Positions 6,869-13,834 of a stretch of DNA of 13,929 bases are shown piece after piece. Every line of letters begins with the position of its first letter. The stretch's first letter is position 1. Under the pieces are notes generated by a model. The model worked only from the letters and a program-made list of their open reading frames with translations. It did not search any database and was not told where the DNA came from. The stretch lies in the NCBI GenBank assembly GCA_948902155.1, contig CAQVQZ010000038.1:1-13929 (forward strand), read 5' to 3'. The DNA comes from an uncultured Oscillibacter sp. GTDB taxonomy: Bacteria; Bacillota_A; Clostridia; Oscillospirales; Oscillospiraceae. The translations under genes and the position numbers were made by a program.

Positions 6869-8644
6869 ATGATAAAAAACATGAAGATCAGGAAGAGCTT
6901 GGTCATGGGCTACGGGATTACCATCGGCGTCTCTGCGGTTATCATCATCATCTCGCTCATTCTGATGGCCACGCAGAAGAGCCAGTACACCAACATCCTG
7001 GATGAGTATGTCGAGTCCAACCAGATGGCGTCTGAGTGCCGGATCGATTACAACATCGCCGCCCGCAATCTGCGCGACGCGGTGCTGTCCGGCGACATGT
7101 CCGGCATTGATGCCTGCAACAGCAAGATCAGCGAGCTGGCCAACGAGATGACCGCGCTGTCCAACGTCTATCCTCTGGACGATAAGACCGAGCTGAATAA
7201 CTTCATCAACCTGGTACAGAGCTGGGAGAAGGAAGCCACCACCATCGGCCAGACGGCCCGCACCAGCCAGCAGCAGGCCGCCAACATGATCGTGACCAGC
7301 TGCTCCCCCGTCCTCAAGCAGATGGCGGACGCCGGCGACGCCCTGGCCGCCAAGCTCCAGAATGAGCAGGCGGCGATCATCAAGCGGCAGAGCACCGTGT
7401 CCAACATCGCCATGATCTGCATCGTGGTCGCCATGGTTATCGCCACCCTGATCGTCTTCCGCATGGCCCTGATCATCATCAAGAGCATCGTGATCCCGAC
7501 GGAGAAGGTCCGCGCCGCCCTGGTGGGCTTCAGCGAGGGCAAGCTGGACATCCCCGTGGACTATGAGAGCAAGAGCGAGCTGGGCGAGATGTGCGACGCC
7601 CTGCGGACCAGCCAGAAGGTATTGGACAGCGTCATTAAGGACGCCTGCCGCCTCCTGGAGGAGATGGGCGGCGGCAACTTCAACTGCCGCACCCAGGCCG
7701 AGCAGTACTACGTGGGCGAACTGAGCGACATGCTCAAGTCCATCTGCGTCATCAACCGCAGCCTCAGCGATACCCTTACGCAGATCAGCCTCAGCGGCGA
7801 GCAGGTGTCCTCCGGTTCCGACCAGGTGTCCACCGGCGCTCAGGCTTTGGCCCAGGGCGCGACAGAGCAGGCCAGCGCCGTCGAGGAGTTGTCCGCCACG
7901 ATTGCCGATATCTCCTCCAAGGCCCAGAGCAACGCCAAGCGGAGCGAAGAGGCCATGGACCACTCCAAGAACGCCGGCCAGCGTCTGCGGGAGAGCGCCG
8001 CGCATATGGACGAAATGGTCAAGGCCATGGAGAAAATCTCCAGCTCCTCCCAGGAGATCGGCCGCATCATCAAGACGATTGAGGACATTGCTTTCCAGAC
8101 CAATATTCTGGCCCTGAACGCCGCTGTGGAGGCCGCCCGGGCTGGCAGCGCCGGCAAGGGCTTCGCGGTCGTGGCCGACGAGGTGCGGAACCTGGCCACC
8201 AAGTCCGACCAGGCCGCCAAGGCGACTAAGGAGCTGATCGACAACTCCATCACCTTCGTTCAGGACGGCAGCGAAATCGTGAACCGCGTCTCCACGTCCC
8301 TGGATAAGACGGTGGAGGCCACCAACGAGTCCATGTCCGCCCTCCAGGAGATTGCCCAGGCGGTCGAGGAAGAGGCCGAGGCCATCGCCCAGGTCACCGA
8401 GGGCATCGACCAGATCTCCAGCGTGGTGCAGACCAACTCCGCCACCAGCGAGGAGTCCGCCGCCGCCAGCGAGGAGCTGAGCAGCCAGGCCAGCCTGATG
8501 AAGGACCTGCTGAGCAAGTTCCGCCTCCGCAGCGACAGCAGCTCCAGCAGCTACAGCGCCGCTCCCAGCTATACCGAAGAAAGCGCCGACGCCACCTACG
8601 ACAGCGGCTACAGCGTGGGCAGCAGCGCCTTCAGCAAGTATTGA
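6869..8644 (+). CDS. Methyl-accepting chemotaxis protein
   Basis: A 591-residue transmembrane chemoreceptor. TM1 is at about residues 11-34. An external helical domain at 35-176 looks like a four-helix-bundle (4HB) sensor. TM2 is at 177-206, HAMP at about 207-255 with a second HAMP-like stretch at 255-305, followed by the long signalling coiled coil. The hairpin tip that binds CheA and CheW is unmistakable at about 405-443, with [19 protein letters not shown] and [15 protein letters not shown]. Gln/Glu- and Ser/Ala-rich flanks would carry the methylation sites. The C-terminal tail (about 555-591) is rich in Ser and Tyr and lacks a recognisable CheR/CheB-tethering pentapeptide. The start at 6869 is supported by GAGGAGG with 9 bases spacing. 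The gene follows the ABC ATPase by 64 bases and probably ends the flagellar run. The ligand cannot be told from sequence. Confidence 0.96.
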   Translation: MIKNMKIRKSLVMGYGITIGVSAVIIIISLILMATQKSQYTNILDEYVESNQMASECRIDYNIAARNLRDAVLSGDMSGIDACNSKISELANEMTALSNVYPLDDKTELNNFINLVQSWEKEATTIGQTARTSQQQAANMIVTSCSPVLKQMADAGDALAAKLQNEQAAIIKRQSTVSNIAMICIVVAMVIATLIVFRMALIIIKSIVIPTEKVRAALVGFSEGKLDIPVDYESKSELGEMCDALRTSQKVLDSVIKDACRLLEEMGGGNFNCRTQAEQYYVGELSDMLKSICVINRSLSDTLTQISLSGEQVSSGSDQVSTGAQALAQGATEQASAVEELSATIADISSKAQSNAKRSEEAMDHSKNAGQRLRESAAHMDEMVKAMEKISSSSQEIGRIIKTIEDIAFQTNILALNAAVEAARAGSAGKGFAVVADEVRNLATKSDQAAKATKELIDNSITFVQDGSEIVNRVSTSLDKTVEATNESMSALQEIAQAVEEEAEAIAQVTEGIDQISSVVQTNSATSEESAAASEELSSQASLMKDLLSKFRLRSDSSSSSYSAAPSYTEESADATYDSGYSVGSSAFSKY

Positions 8645-8692
8645 GAACAGGCGGGGATATCGCCGCCGTTTCGCAAGGTCCTAAGACGCGAG

Positions 8693-8748
8693 CTGCCATG
8701 GAATGACCGCAGGGATAGCCGCGCCATTCCGCGCTGGCAGTTCCCTGC
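8693..8748 (+). other. RNA-type element with mutually exclusive pairings
   Basis: CTGCCA (8693-8698) can pair with TGGCAG (8735-8740), extended by GGAATG (8700-8705) with CATTCC (8725-8730). GCAGGGA (8709-8715), inside that loop, can pair with TCCCTGC (8742-8748), giving a pseudoknot or an alternative fold. TGGCAG (8735-8740) can instead pair with CTGCCA at 8745-8750 over a four-base loop. This competing layout lies in the leader of the FtsA-like gene. No known riboswitch class is recognised. Confidence 0.35.
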
Positions 8749-8749
8749 C

Positions 8750-8790
8750 AAGATGCCAGAAGGCGGTTCGGTGCCGTCTTCTGGCATCTT
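8750..8790 (+). terminator. Strong hairpin, terminator-like
   Basis: The arms 8750-8766 and 8774-8790 form 17 base pairs, one of them G-U, around the loop TTCGGTG. It lies about 105 bases after the chemoreceptor stop and could end that transcript. The T run is short (CTTTGTG), so it may be a weak terminator, an RNA stabiliser or part of a regulated leader. Confidence 0.45.
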
Positions 8791-8796
8791 TGTGCC

Positions 8797-8851
8797 GGAG
8801 ACACACGCCCTGTCTCCAGGTGCGCCTCCCCGCAAAGCCGGGAGGCGCGCC
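8797..8851 (+). other. Two further leader hairpins before the FtsA-like gene
   Basis: GGAGACA (8797-8803) pairs with TGTCTCC (8811-8817), 7 bp around a 7-base loop. Then 8819-8830 pairs with 8840-8851, 12 bp with one G-U, around the loop CGCAAAGCC. The second hairpin ends 21 bases before the ribosome site. With the structures just upstream, they make the whole 8645-8885 gap highly structured and free of any convincing gene. Confidence 0.5.
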
Positions 8852-8872
8852 GGAGGAGGGAAGGAGATACGT

Positions 8873-8879
8873 AAAGGAG
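8873..8879 (+). promoter_or_regulatory. Ribosome binding site of the FtsA-like gene
   Basis: AAAGGAG lies 6 bases before the ATG at 8886 and 9 bases before the adjacent in-frame ATG at 8889. The frame is open back to 8703, but the upstream part runs through the hairpins and lacks family homology, so this site sets the start. Confidence 0.75.
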
Positions 8880-8885
8880 CGTCTC

Positions 8886-10862
8886 ATGATGAAGGATTTA
8901 AGACCCCAGGACCGGGACATGATCTTTGCCCTGGACATCGGCACCCGCAGCATCGTCGGCGTTGTGGGCAAGCCCTCCGGGGGCCGGTTCCGGGCCATGG
9001 AGATCGAGATGGCGGAGCACGGCAGCCGCGCCATGCTGGACGGCCAGATTGACAACATTCAGCAGGTGGCCGGCTTGGCCCGGACCGTGACCCAGCGGCT
9101 GGAGGAGCGCCTGGGCGTTCATCTGGAGCGGGTCTGCGTCGCCGCCGCCGGGCGGGCCCTTCGGACCCAGAGCGGCAGCTTCACCCTGGACCTCAGCGAC
9201 GAGAAGACCATCACCGCCGAGATGATCAGCCGCCTGGAGGCCGGGGCCCTGTCCGCCGCCGAAGAGGCGCTGCAAATGGAGGATGAGGTCCGCCGCCAGT
9301 TCTTCATGGTGGGCTACACCGTGGCCCAGTACCGGCTGGACAACTATCCCCTGGCCTCCCTGCTGGACCACAGCGGCCAGCTGGCGGAGGCGGACGTGGT
9401 GGCCACCTTCCTCCCCGGCGAGGTGGTGGAGAGCCTTTATGCTGCCATGCGGGCGGCGGGCCTCCAGGTCTCCAGCCTGACGCTGGAGCCCATCGCCGCC
9501 ATGAACGCCGCCATTCCGGCGGAGCTTCGCCTGCTGAACCTGGCCCTGGTGGACATCGGCGCGGGCACCACGGACATCGCCGTCTGCCGGGACGGCAGCG
9601 TCACGGGCTACACCATGGCCACCATCGCCGGGGACGAGATCACCGAGTCCATCATGCGGGCGTTCCTGGTGGATTTCCAGACCGCCGAGGACATCAAGCG
9701 CAGCCTCCGCCCCGGCGAGGGCACGCGGTACACGGACATCCTGGGCCTGGAGAACACCGCCTCCTTTGAGGAGATCCAGGCCGCGATCCAGGAGCCCATG
9801 GGCCGCCTGGCGGAGGCCGTGGCCGCCCAGGTGGCGGAGCTGAACGGCGGCGCGCCGTCGGCGCTGTTTCTGGCGGGGGGCGGCAGCAAGCTCAGCGGCC
9901 TCCGGGAAAAAGTGGCCTCCAGCCTGGGCATGGACGAGCGCCGGGTGGCGATTGCCGGGAGCAATTTCGCCAAGAGCGCCTTTTCCGACACCTTGGATTT
10001 GAACAATCCCGAGTACGCCACGCCCCTGGGCATCGCGGTATCCGCCGCCCTGGGCCTGCTGAACGACAGCTACGTCATTACCCTCAACGGCGAGACGGCG
10101 AAGCTGTTCCGCAGCGGCGTCCTGACCCTGCGGGACATCCTGCTGATGAACGGCTACAACTACTCCGACATGCTGGGCCGCTCCGGCAAAAACCTGGGCG
10201 TGACCCTCAACGGGCGGCATATGATTCTCCGGGGGGAGCCCGCCGTCCCCGCCATCCTGTCGGTAAACGGCGAGGAAGCGGCCATCACCACCGTGGTTCA
10301 CGCCGGGGACAACATCCGCTTCCAGCCCGCCCGCTGCGGCAAGGACGCCGCCAAGACTCTGGGCGAGCTGCTGGGGAAGGATTTCACCGGCCGGGTGCTG
10401 CTGAACAACAAAGAGGGAAATCTCAAGACGCCCCTCCGCCAGGGCGACGTTATCCTGACCCTGGAGGGCCCGGCGGGGCTGATTCCCCCGCTGCCGGAAC
10501 CGGTGGAGGAGCCGAAAGAGGAGCCGAAAACGGAAGCTCCCCCGTCCAGGGAAGAGCCCCCCGCCCCGGCGGAAACTCCCCCGGAACCGGCAAAGCCGCC
10601 CGTTTCGGAGCTCCCCAAGGCGGAGCCGCCGAAGCCGGTGCAGCCGAAAATCCGCAAGCGGGAAGTGGAGATCATCCTCAACGGCAAGCCCATGGTCCTG
10701 CCGCCCAAGGAAAACGGCCAGCCGTATTATATGATGGACCTGCTGGAGCGCTCCGGCGTGGATTTTGAGAAGCTGGACGGCCCGGTCCGCCTGGCGGTCA
10801 ACGGAGCGGAGTGCGGGTTCAGCCAGGTTGTGAAGGACCGCGACACCATCACCATCCGGTAA
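8886..10862 (+). CDS. FtsA/PilM-type actin-fold protein with unusual C-terminal domains
   Basis: A 658-residue protein. Residues 12 to about 390 are an FtsA-like actin fold. The first phosphate loop is FALDIGTRSIVGVVG, followed by an SHS2-type 1C subdomain (RVCVAAAGRALRTQSGSFTL onward), the second phosphate motif ALVDIGAGTTDIAV at about 219-232, and the adenosine motif ALFLAGGGSKLSGL at about 326-339. True FtsA ends soon after, with an amphipathic membrane helix. Here the protein continues with a predicted beta-rich region of about 140 residues (ITLNGETAKLF onward), a Pro/Glu-rich linker (about 536-586) and a second short domain of similar beta-grasp-like style (VEIILNGKPMVL to the end). No ftsZ is nearby, so it is probably a specialised FtsA/PilM paralogue rather than the cell-division protein. 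The next gene, 33 bases downstream, encodes a membrane coiled-coil protein and is the likely partner. Confidence 0.85.
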   Translation: MMKDLRPQDRDMIFALDIGTRSIVGVVGKPSGGRFRAMEIEMAEHGSRAMLDGQIDNIQQVAGLARTVTQRLEERLGVHLERVCVAAAGRALRTQSGSFTLDLSDEKTITAEMISRLEAGALSAAEEALQMEDEVRRQFFMVGYTVAQYRLDNYPLASLLDHSGQLAEADVVATFLPGEVVESLYAAMRAAGLQVSSLTLEPIAAMNAAIPAELRLLNLALVDIGAGTTDIAVCRDGSVTGYTMATIAGDEITESIMRAFLVDFQTAEDIKRSLRPGEGTRYTDILGLENTASFEEIQAAIQEPMGRLAEAVAAQVAELNGGAPSALFLAGGGSKLSGLREKVASSLGMDERRVAIAGSNFAKSAFSDTLDLNNPEYATPLGIAVSAALGLLNDSYVITLNGETAKLFRSGVLTLRDILLMNGYNYSDMLGRSGKNLGVTLNGRHMILRGEPAVPAILSVNGEEAAITTVVHAGDNIRFQPARCGKDAAKTLGELLGKDFTGRVLLNNKEGNLKTPLRQGDVILTLEGPAGLIPPLPEPVEEPKEEPKTEAPPSREEPPAPAETPPEPAKPPVSELPKAEPPKPVQPKIRKREVEIILNGKPMVLPPKENGQPYYMMDLLERSGVDFEKLDGPVRLAVNGAECGFSQVVKDRDTITIR

Positions 10863-10881
10863 GGGCTGGTCGCTTGAGTAT

Positions 10882-10888
10882 AGGAGAG
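10882..10888 (+). promoter_or_regulatory. Ribosome binding site fixing a TTG start
   Basis: AGGAGAG lies 7 bases before TTG at 10896. No ATG or GTG that would keep the coiled coil is available nearby, so the TTG start is favoured. Confidence 0.7.
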
Positions 10889-10895
10889 TGAAGCG

Positions 10896-12062
10896 TTGAA
10901 ACAGGATAAGGCTTATAAGATCATACAAAAGGCCGAACGCAAAGCGCAGAAAGCCGCCCAGCAGGTGCAGGTCGCCAGCAAGAAGGCGGAGGCGCAGAAG
11001 CAGAAAGAGGCGGTCCAAGCCGAGAAAAAGGCCGCCAAGATTACAAAAAAAGCGGCCAACAAGACCAAAAAGGCGGAAGCCGCCGCGAAAAAGGCCCAAG
11101 TTGCCGCCCAGAAGGCCGAGGCGAAAAAGCAGAAAGCCCTGGAGAAAGCGGCGGCGAAGTCCGGCGGCAAAAAGGCGCAGGACGGCGAAGGCGGCCAGGG
11201 CGCGCCCAAGAAAAAGGGCAAGAAAAAGCTGCTGCTCCTGGCCATCCCCGTGCTGGCCGTCGCCATCGGAGCCGGAGCCTTCTTCTTCCTGAAGGGCGGC
11301 GGCGACAAGGAGGAAGAGGAAGCCCCTCCGGAGCCCATCGCCGCCCCTGCCGAGTACGTGCTGAACGAGGCCCATATCTCCGCCCTGCCGGTGTGGGGCG
11401 ACGCGCTGGTGTACCAGGAGGAAGTCAAGCCGGAGCCCCCGGAGGGGTCCGGCGAGGAGGGCGAAGAGGACGATGCCGCCGCCGGGGCGGAGGGCTTCAC
11501 CAAGATTCTCTACCGCTATGAGGGCCTCCAGGACCCCGGCCAATTGGTCGCGGCCTATATGACCCTGATGACCACGCCGGACGGCGGCTTTTCCACGGTG
11601 GACGACACCCTGCTGCGAATCGACCCGCCGGAGCTGGAGGGGAAGAGCAGCGGCAGCGTCCAGCTGGCCCGGAACGTCCCCAAGGCGGAGGACGGCACCG
11701 GCGGCGGCGTCCACTCCCTGCTTCTGAGCTGGAGCGGGGACCAGTGCAGCGTGACGCTGGATATGCCCGAGGGCCGGGTCCGCGACCCGAAGCCGGACAC
11801 ACCGCAGCTGTCGGAGCGCCGGGGCCTGTCGGACCTGAAGGAGATGCACCCGTCCAAGCTGGGCCTGGAGGGCGAGTCCATGGACGCCTACGAGCTGATG
11901 CCTGTGGAGGGCGCGGTCCGCATCCAGGGGATGCCCTGCCAGCGGGTGAACATCTATGACGAGAGCAATCAGATCGCCGGAAGCTATTTCCTGTCCAGCG
12001 ACGGGCGCCTCTACAAGCTGGATGTGGCCAGCAACGCGGTGGTGGAGCTGGAGTGGGAGTAA
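10896..12062 (+). CDS. Lys/Ala-rich coiled-coil, single-pass membrane protein of unknown function
   Basis: A 388-residue protein, not assigned to a named family. Residues 1-92 are a highly charged Lys/Ala/Gln helix with repeated KKA(E/A)AQK-like units, predicted to be a long cytoplasmic coiled coil. A basic, Gly-rich stretch follows, then one membrane helix at about 111-132 (LLLLAIPVLAVAIGAGAFFF). Next comes an acidic Glu/Pro linker, a second acidic linker near 175-195, and an extracytoplasmic domain to the C-terminus (YRYEGLQDPGQLVAAYMTLM, RINIYDESNQ-like strands, SDGRLYKLDV). The positive-inside rule places the coiled coil in the cytoplasm. It follows the FtsA-like gene by 33 bases and is probably co-transcribed. 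By analogy with PilM-PilN or FtsA-membrane partner pairs, it may anchor the actin-like protein; this is inference. Its last 52 bases overlap the convergent AAA+ gene. Confidence 0.85.
   Translation: MKQDKAYKIIQKAERKAQKAAQQVQVASKKAEAQKQKEAVQAEKKAAKITKKAANKTKKAEAAAKKAQVAAQKAEAKKQKALEKAAAKSGGKKAQDGEGGQGAPKKKGKKKLLLLAIPVLAVAIGAGAFFFLKGGGDKEEEEAPPEPIAAPAEYVLNEAHISALPVWGDALVYQEEVKPEPPEGSGEEGEEDDAAAGAEGFTKILYRYEGLQDPGQLVAAYMTLMTTPDGGFSTVDDTLLRIDPPELEGKSSGSVQLARNVPKAEDGTGGGVHSLLLSWSGDQCSVTLDMPEGRVRDPKPDTPQLSERRGLSDLKEMHPSKLGLEGESMDAYELMPVEGAVRIQGMPCQRVNIYDESNQIAGSYFLSSDGRLYKLDVASNAVVELEWE
12011..12062. other. Tail-to-tail coding overlap of 52 bases
   Basis: The plus-strand membrane-protein gene ends with TAA at 12060-12062, while the minus-strand AAA+ gene ends with TAG at 12013-12011. 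Both frames are open through the shared segment. No terminator hairpin lies between them, so each transcript should run into the other gene. Confidence 0.85.
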
Positions 12063-13402
12063 TCCGGCAGGAGCTTGAGCCTGCCGGGCAGTCCCGCGAG
12101 GCGGTAGCCCGTCCGTCCCGATGCCGCCGCGAACAGCGGGGTCAGCAGCCCCTCCAGCACGCAGACAGAGGAGCGGACAGAGAGGGCGTCCGGCCCCGGC
12201 GTCAGGGCCTGGGCAGTGTCCGGCTCCACCCCCACGATGTCCAGGCCGTACTCCTGCCCAAGAGCTGTGATCTGTTTGACGGTAACGGCCCGCCGGGCCT
12301 CCTGGTCCAGGGCGCGAAAGCCAATGATGCCGCTGAAGCGGCCCGCGATTTCCGGAAGTACGCCGAGCCGAACCATGGCCCGGCGTGCTTCTTCGTTTTC
12401 CCGGAAGAGCCGTTCCGCCAGCTCCGCCGGAGAGGCGGGGGGCGGGGGTTCCGCCGCCTGGCGGGGCTTTGCCTCGGAGAAGCCCAGGGGGCGTTCGCCC
12501 GCCGCCGTCAGGTCCGCGTTGGTGGTAAAAACCAGGACGCAGTGCCGGAAATCCAATTCCCGCCCGCCTTGCTCGTCAGTCTTACGGGCGGTGCAGCGGC
12601 CCTCGTCCAGGATGGACATAAAGACCTTCAGGACTTCCGGGTGGGCCTTTTCCAGCTCGTCGAACATGAAAACAGTGCGGGGATTGCTCCGCACGGCCTC
12701 GAAAATGGGCTGGTCCTCGTAGCCCACGTAGCCCGGCGGCGCGCCGGTGAGGCGGTGGACCGAGTGGGGCTGGGTGAAGGTGTTCAGCTCCGTCCAGACA
12801 AAGGCGAAACGCTTGCCGCAGCAGCGTTCCAGGGCCGGGGCCAGGGCCTTCCCCAGCTCCGATTTCCCCACGCCGGTGGGGCCGTGGAGAATCAGGGAGA
12901 GGGGCCGGGCGGGGGCCCGCTTCCCGGCGTGGCTGTAAAGGCGGAAGGCCGCGGCCTCCACGGCCCGCTCCTGTCCCAGGACCCGCCGCCCCAGCTCATC
13001 CCGGAGGCGGCGATAGAGCAGAGGCCAGGGGGAAGCCGATTCCTCGTCAAACGGCGCGGGGCGGAAGGGACGGAGCACGGGCTCTTCCACCTCCCGCTTC
13101 AAAGAAAACAGCCGGGCGGACATGGCCTCATAGCTGTCGAACCGCCAGACGCTTCTGGCGAAGAGGGCCGCCAGGACCCGGCTGCTCCCCTGGTAGGCGA
13201 TAGCGGGACGCCAATAGAGCAGATAGCCCCGGTCCCGCTTCAGGAAGCCCAGCACGGCCTGACGGGGGACGCAGCCCTCGGGCATCCGGCAGTCCGGGAA
13301 TTCGTAGCTCTGCCCCTGGAGGCTGAGCTGGTCGATGCAGCGGCGGAGGGTCTCCCGGACCTCCGGTGCGCCGGTGCAGAATTGTGAAAATGTGACGCTC
13401 AT
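12011..13402 (-). CDS. Stand-alone AAA+ ATPase like the second module of ClpB/ClpC
   Basis: A 463-residue protein with one AAA+ module of the Clp/Hsp100 second-domain type. VLGQERAVEAAAFRLY is at 141-156, Walker A GPTGVGKS at 174-181, the pore-loop segment LTGAPPGYVGYED at 218-230, Walker B TVFMFDELEKAHPEV at 243-257, sensor 1 VFTTNAD at 291-297, a probable arginine finger R355 (EIAGRFSGIIGF), and a small domain with R410 at a sensor-2-like position. It lacks the first ATPase module, Clp N-domain and middle domain. Residues 1-125 form a region not recognised. The pore loop suggests protein remodelling or threading; no ClpP-binding loop is evident, though this is hard to exclude by eye. A Pro/Ala-rich insert lies at about 313-326. 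The start at 13402 has AAAGGAG 9 bases upstream. The C-terminus overlaps the convergent membrane-protein gene. Confidence 0.85.
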   Translation of the reverse strand: MSVTFSQFCTGAPEVRETLRRCIDQLSLQGQSYEFPDCRMPEGCVPRQAVLGFLKRDRGYLLYWRPAIAYQGSSRVLAALFARSVWRFDSYEAMSARLFSLKREVEEPVLRPFRPAPFDEESASPWPLLYRRLRDELGRRVLGQERAVEAAAFRLYSHAGKRAPARPLSLILHGPTGVGKSELGKALAPALERCCGKRFAFVWTELNTFTQPHSVHRLTGAPPGYVGYEDQPIFEAVRSNPRTVFMFDELEKAHPEVLKVFMSILDEGRCTARKTDEQGGRELDFRHCVLVFTTNADLTAAGERPLGFSEAKPRQAAEPPPPASPAELAERLFRENEEARRAMVRLGVLPEIAGRFSGIIGFRALDQEARRAVTVKQITALGQEYGLDIVGVEPDTAQALTPGPDALSVRSSVCVLEGLLTPLFAAASGRTGYRLAGLPGRLKLLPDYSHSSSTTALLATSSL

Positions 13403-13449
13403 AGGCAGGCGCTCCTTTGCGGGTGTGGGCCGGCCAGGAGGGGGAATTT

Positions 13450-13497
13450 CGCGTTTCCTGGATTTGGCGCTTTTGAAAGAGTATTTCCAGAAACGCG
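13450..13497. repeat. Inverted repeat upstream of the AAA+ gene
   Basis: CGCGTTTCCTGGA (13450-13462) and TCCAGAAACGCG (13486-13497) are inverted repeats that differ by one extra C, separated by 23 bases. The element starts 48 bases before the AAA+ start codon, in the probable 5' leader or promoter zone. It could be an operator or an RNA hairpin. It does not match CIRCE or CtsR sites. Confidence 0.5.
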
Positions 13498-13581
13498 AGG
13501 ATTTAGAGGCGTTTTTGGGAAAAAGTTGGGGGAGTTCATGGAATGGTAAGATTTTGGGGCTTGTCTTGAAATAGTAAAAGA

Positions 13582-13613
13582 CTGTACTGCCCGGGAAACC
13601 CGGGGCAGTACAG
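13582..13613. terminator. Bidirectional intrinsic terminator
   Basis: The arms 13582-13595 and 13599-13613 pair over 14 bp with one bulged G at 13602 and an AAA loop. On the plus strand the tail is rich in T (13615-13628). On the minus strand the tail is TCTTTTACTATTT. On the minus strand it lies between the small ORF at 13671-13766 and the AAA+ gene. It could close the small unit or act as an attenuator for the AAA+ gene. No plus-strand gene that needs it is visible. Confidence 0.82.
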
Positions 13614-13670
13614 CCTTTTTGGTTTTTTTGTTTCCCTGTGATGGCGGTAAAGGGGAAGGTCAGCCGGGCC

Positions 13671-13766
13671 TTAGACCTCCGTCGGAGTCTTTCCGACGGG
13701 CTCGAAGGCTTTGATGGCCTGGACGTCTGCCGCCTGGCGCTCTTCGATGGCTTCCTTAAAAATCAT
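13671..13766 (-). CDS. Candidate 31-residue small protein
   Basis: The minus strand holds ATG at 13766 and TAA at 13671, giving a 31-residue product beginning MIFKEAIEERQAADVQAIKA. It has a helix-prone, charged first half and a Pro/Thr end. Most codons end in G or C, as in the surrounding genes. A near-consensus promoter lies just upstream and a terminator downstream, so the stretch is probably transcribed. Against it, the only ribosome-site-like bases (AAGG) are just 2 bases before the ATG, which is too close. The stop region also folds as a GTCGGA/TCCGAC hairpin. It may be a real small protein, a leader peptide, or part of a small RNA. I do not recognise a family. Confidence 0.35.
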   Translation of the reverse strand: MIFKEAIEERQAADVQAIKAFEPVGKTPTEV

Positions 13767-13805
13767 ATCCTTGAGCTTTATGGGGCCACGTTATTAGGCA
13801 GTGCT

Positions 13806-13834
13806 AACATATCACATTTGGTCCCATCTGTCAA
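13806..13834 (-). promoter_or_regulatory. Sigma-A promoter reading into the small minus-strand unit
   Basis: On the minus strand, a perfect TTGACA (13834-13829) is followed by exactly 17 bases and TATGTT (13811-13806). TG stands one base before the -10 box, giving an extended -10. Transcription would start near 13799, leaving about 33 bases before the ATG at 13766. Confidence 0.65.

Noticed and set aside
8819..8851. A c-di-GMP (GEMM-I) riboswitch, suggested by the bases CGCAAAGCC
   Set aside because: Only this short stretch matches, and it sits in a simple hairpin loop. The GGCAAACC-type part and the second helix arrangement of the class are missing.
8898..11849. A minus-strand reading frame of nearly 1000 codons opposite the FtsA-like gene
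   Set aside because: It is an artefact of GC-rich third positions. The plus strand holds clear actin-fold motifs, and the minus product shows no family pattern.
12053..13387. A plus-strand frame opposite the AAA+ gene
   Set aside because: The minus strand carries Walker A, Walker B, pore loop and sensor motifs; the plus product is low-complexity.
13800..13808. A CIRCE heat-shock operator, suggested by AGTGCTAAC next to the -10 box
   Set aside because: Only a half-site resembling GAGTGCTAA is present; the partner half at nine bases distance is absent.
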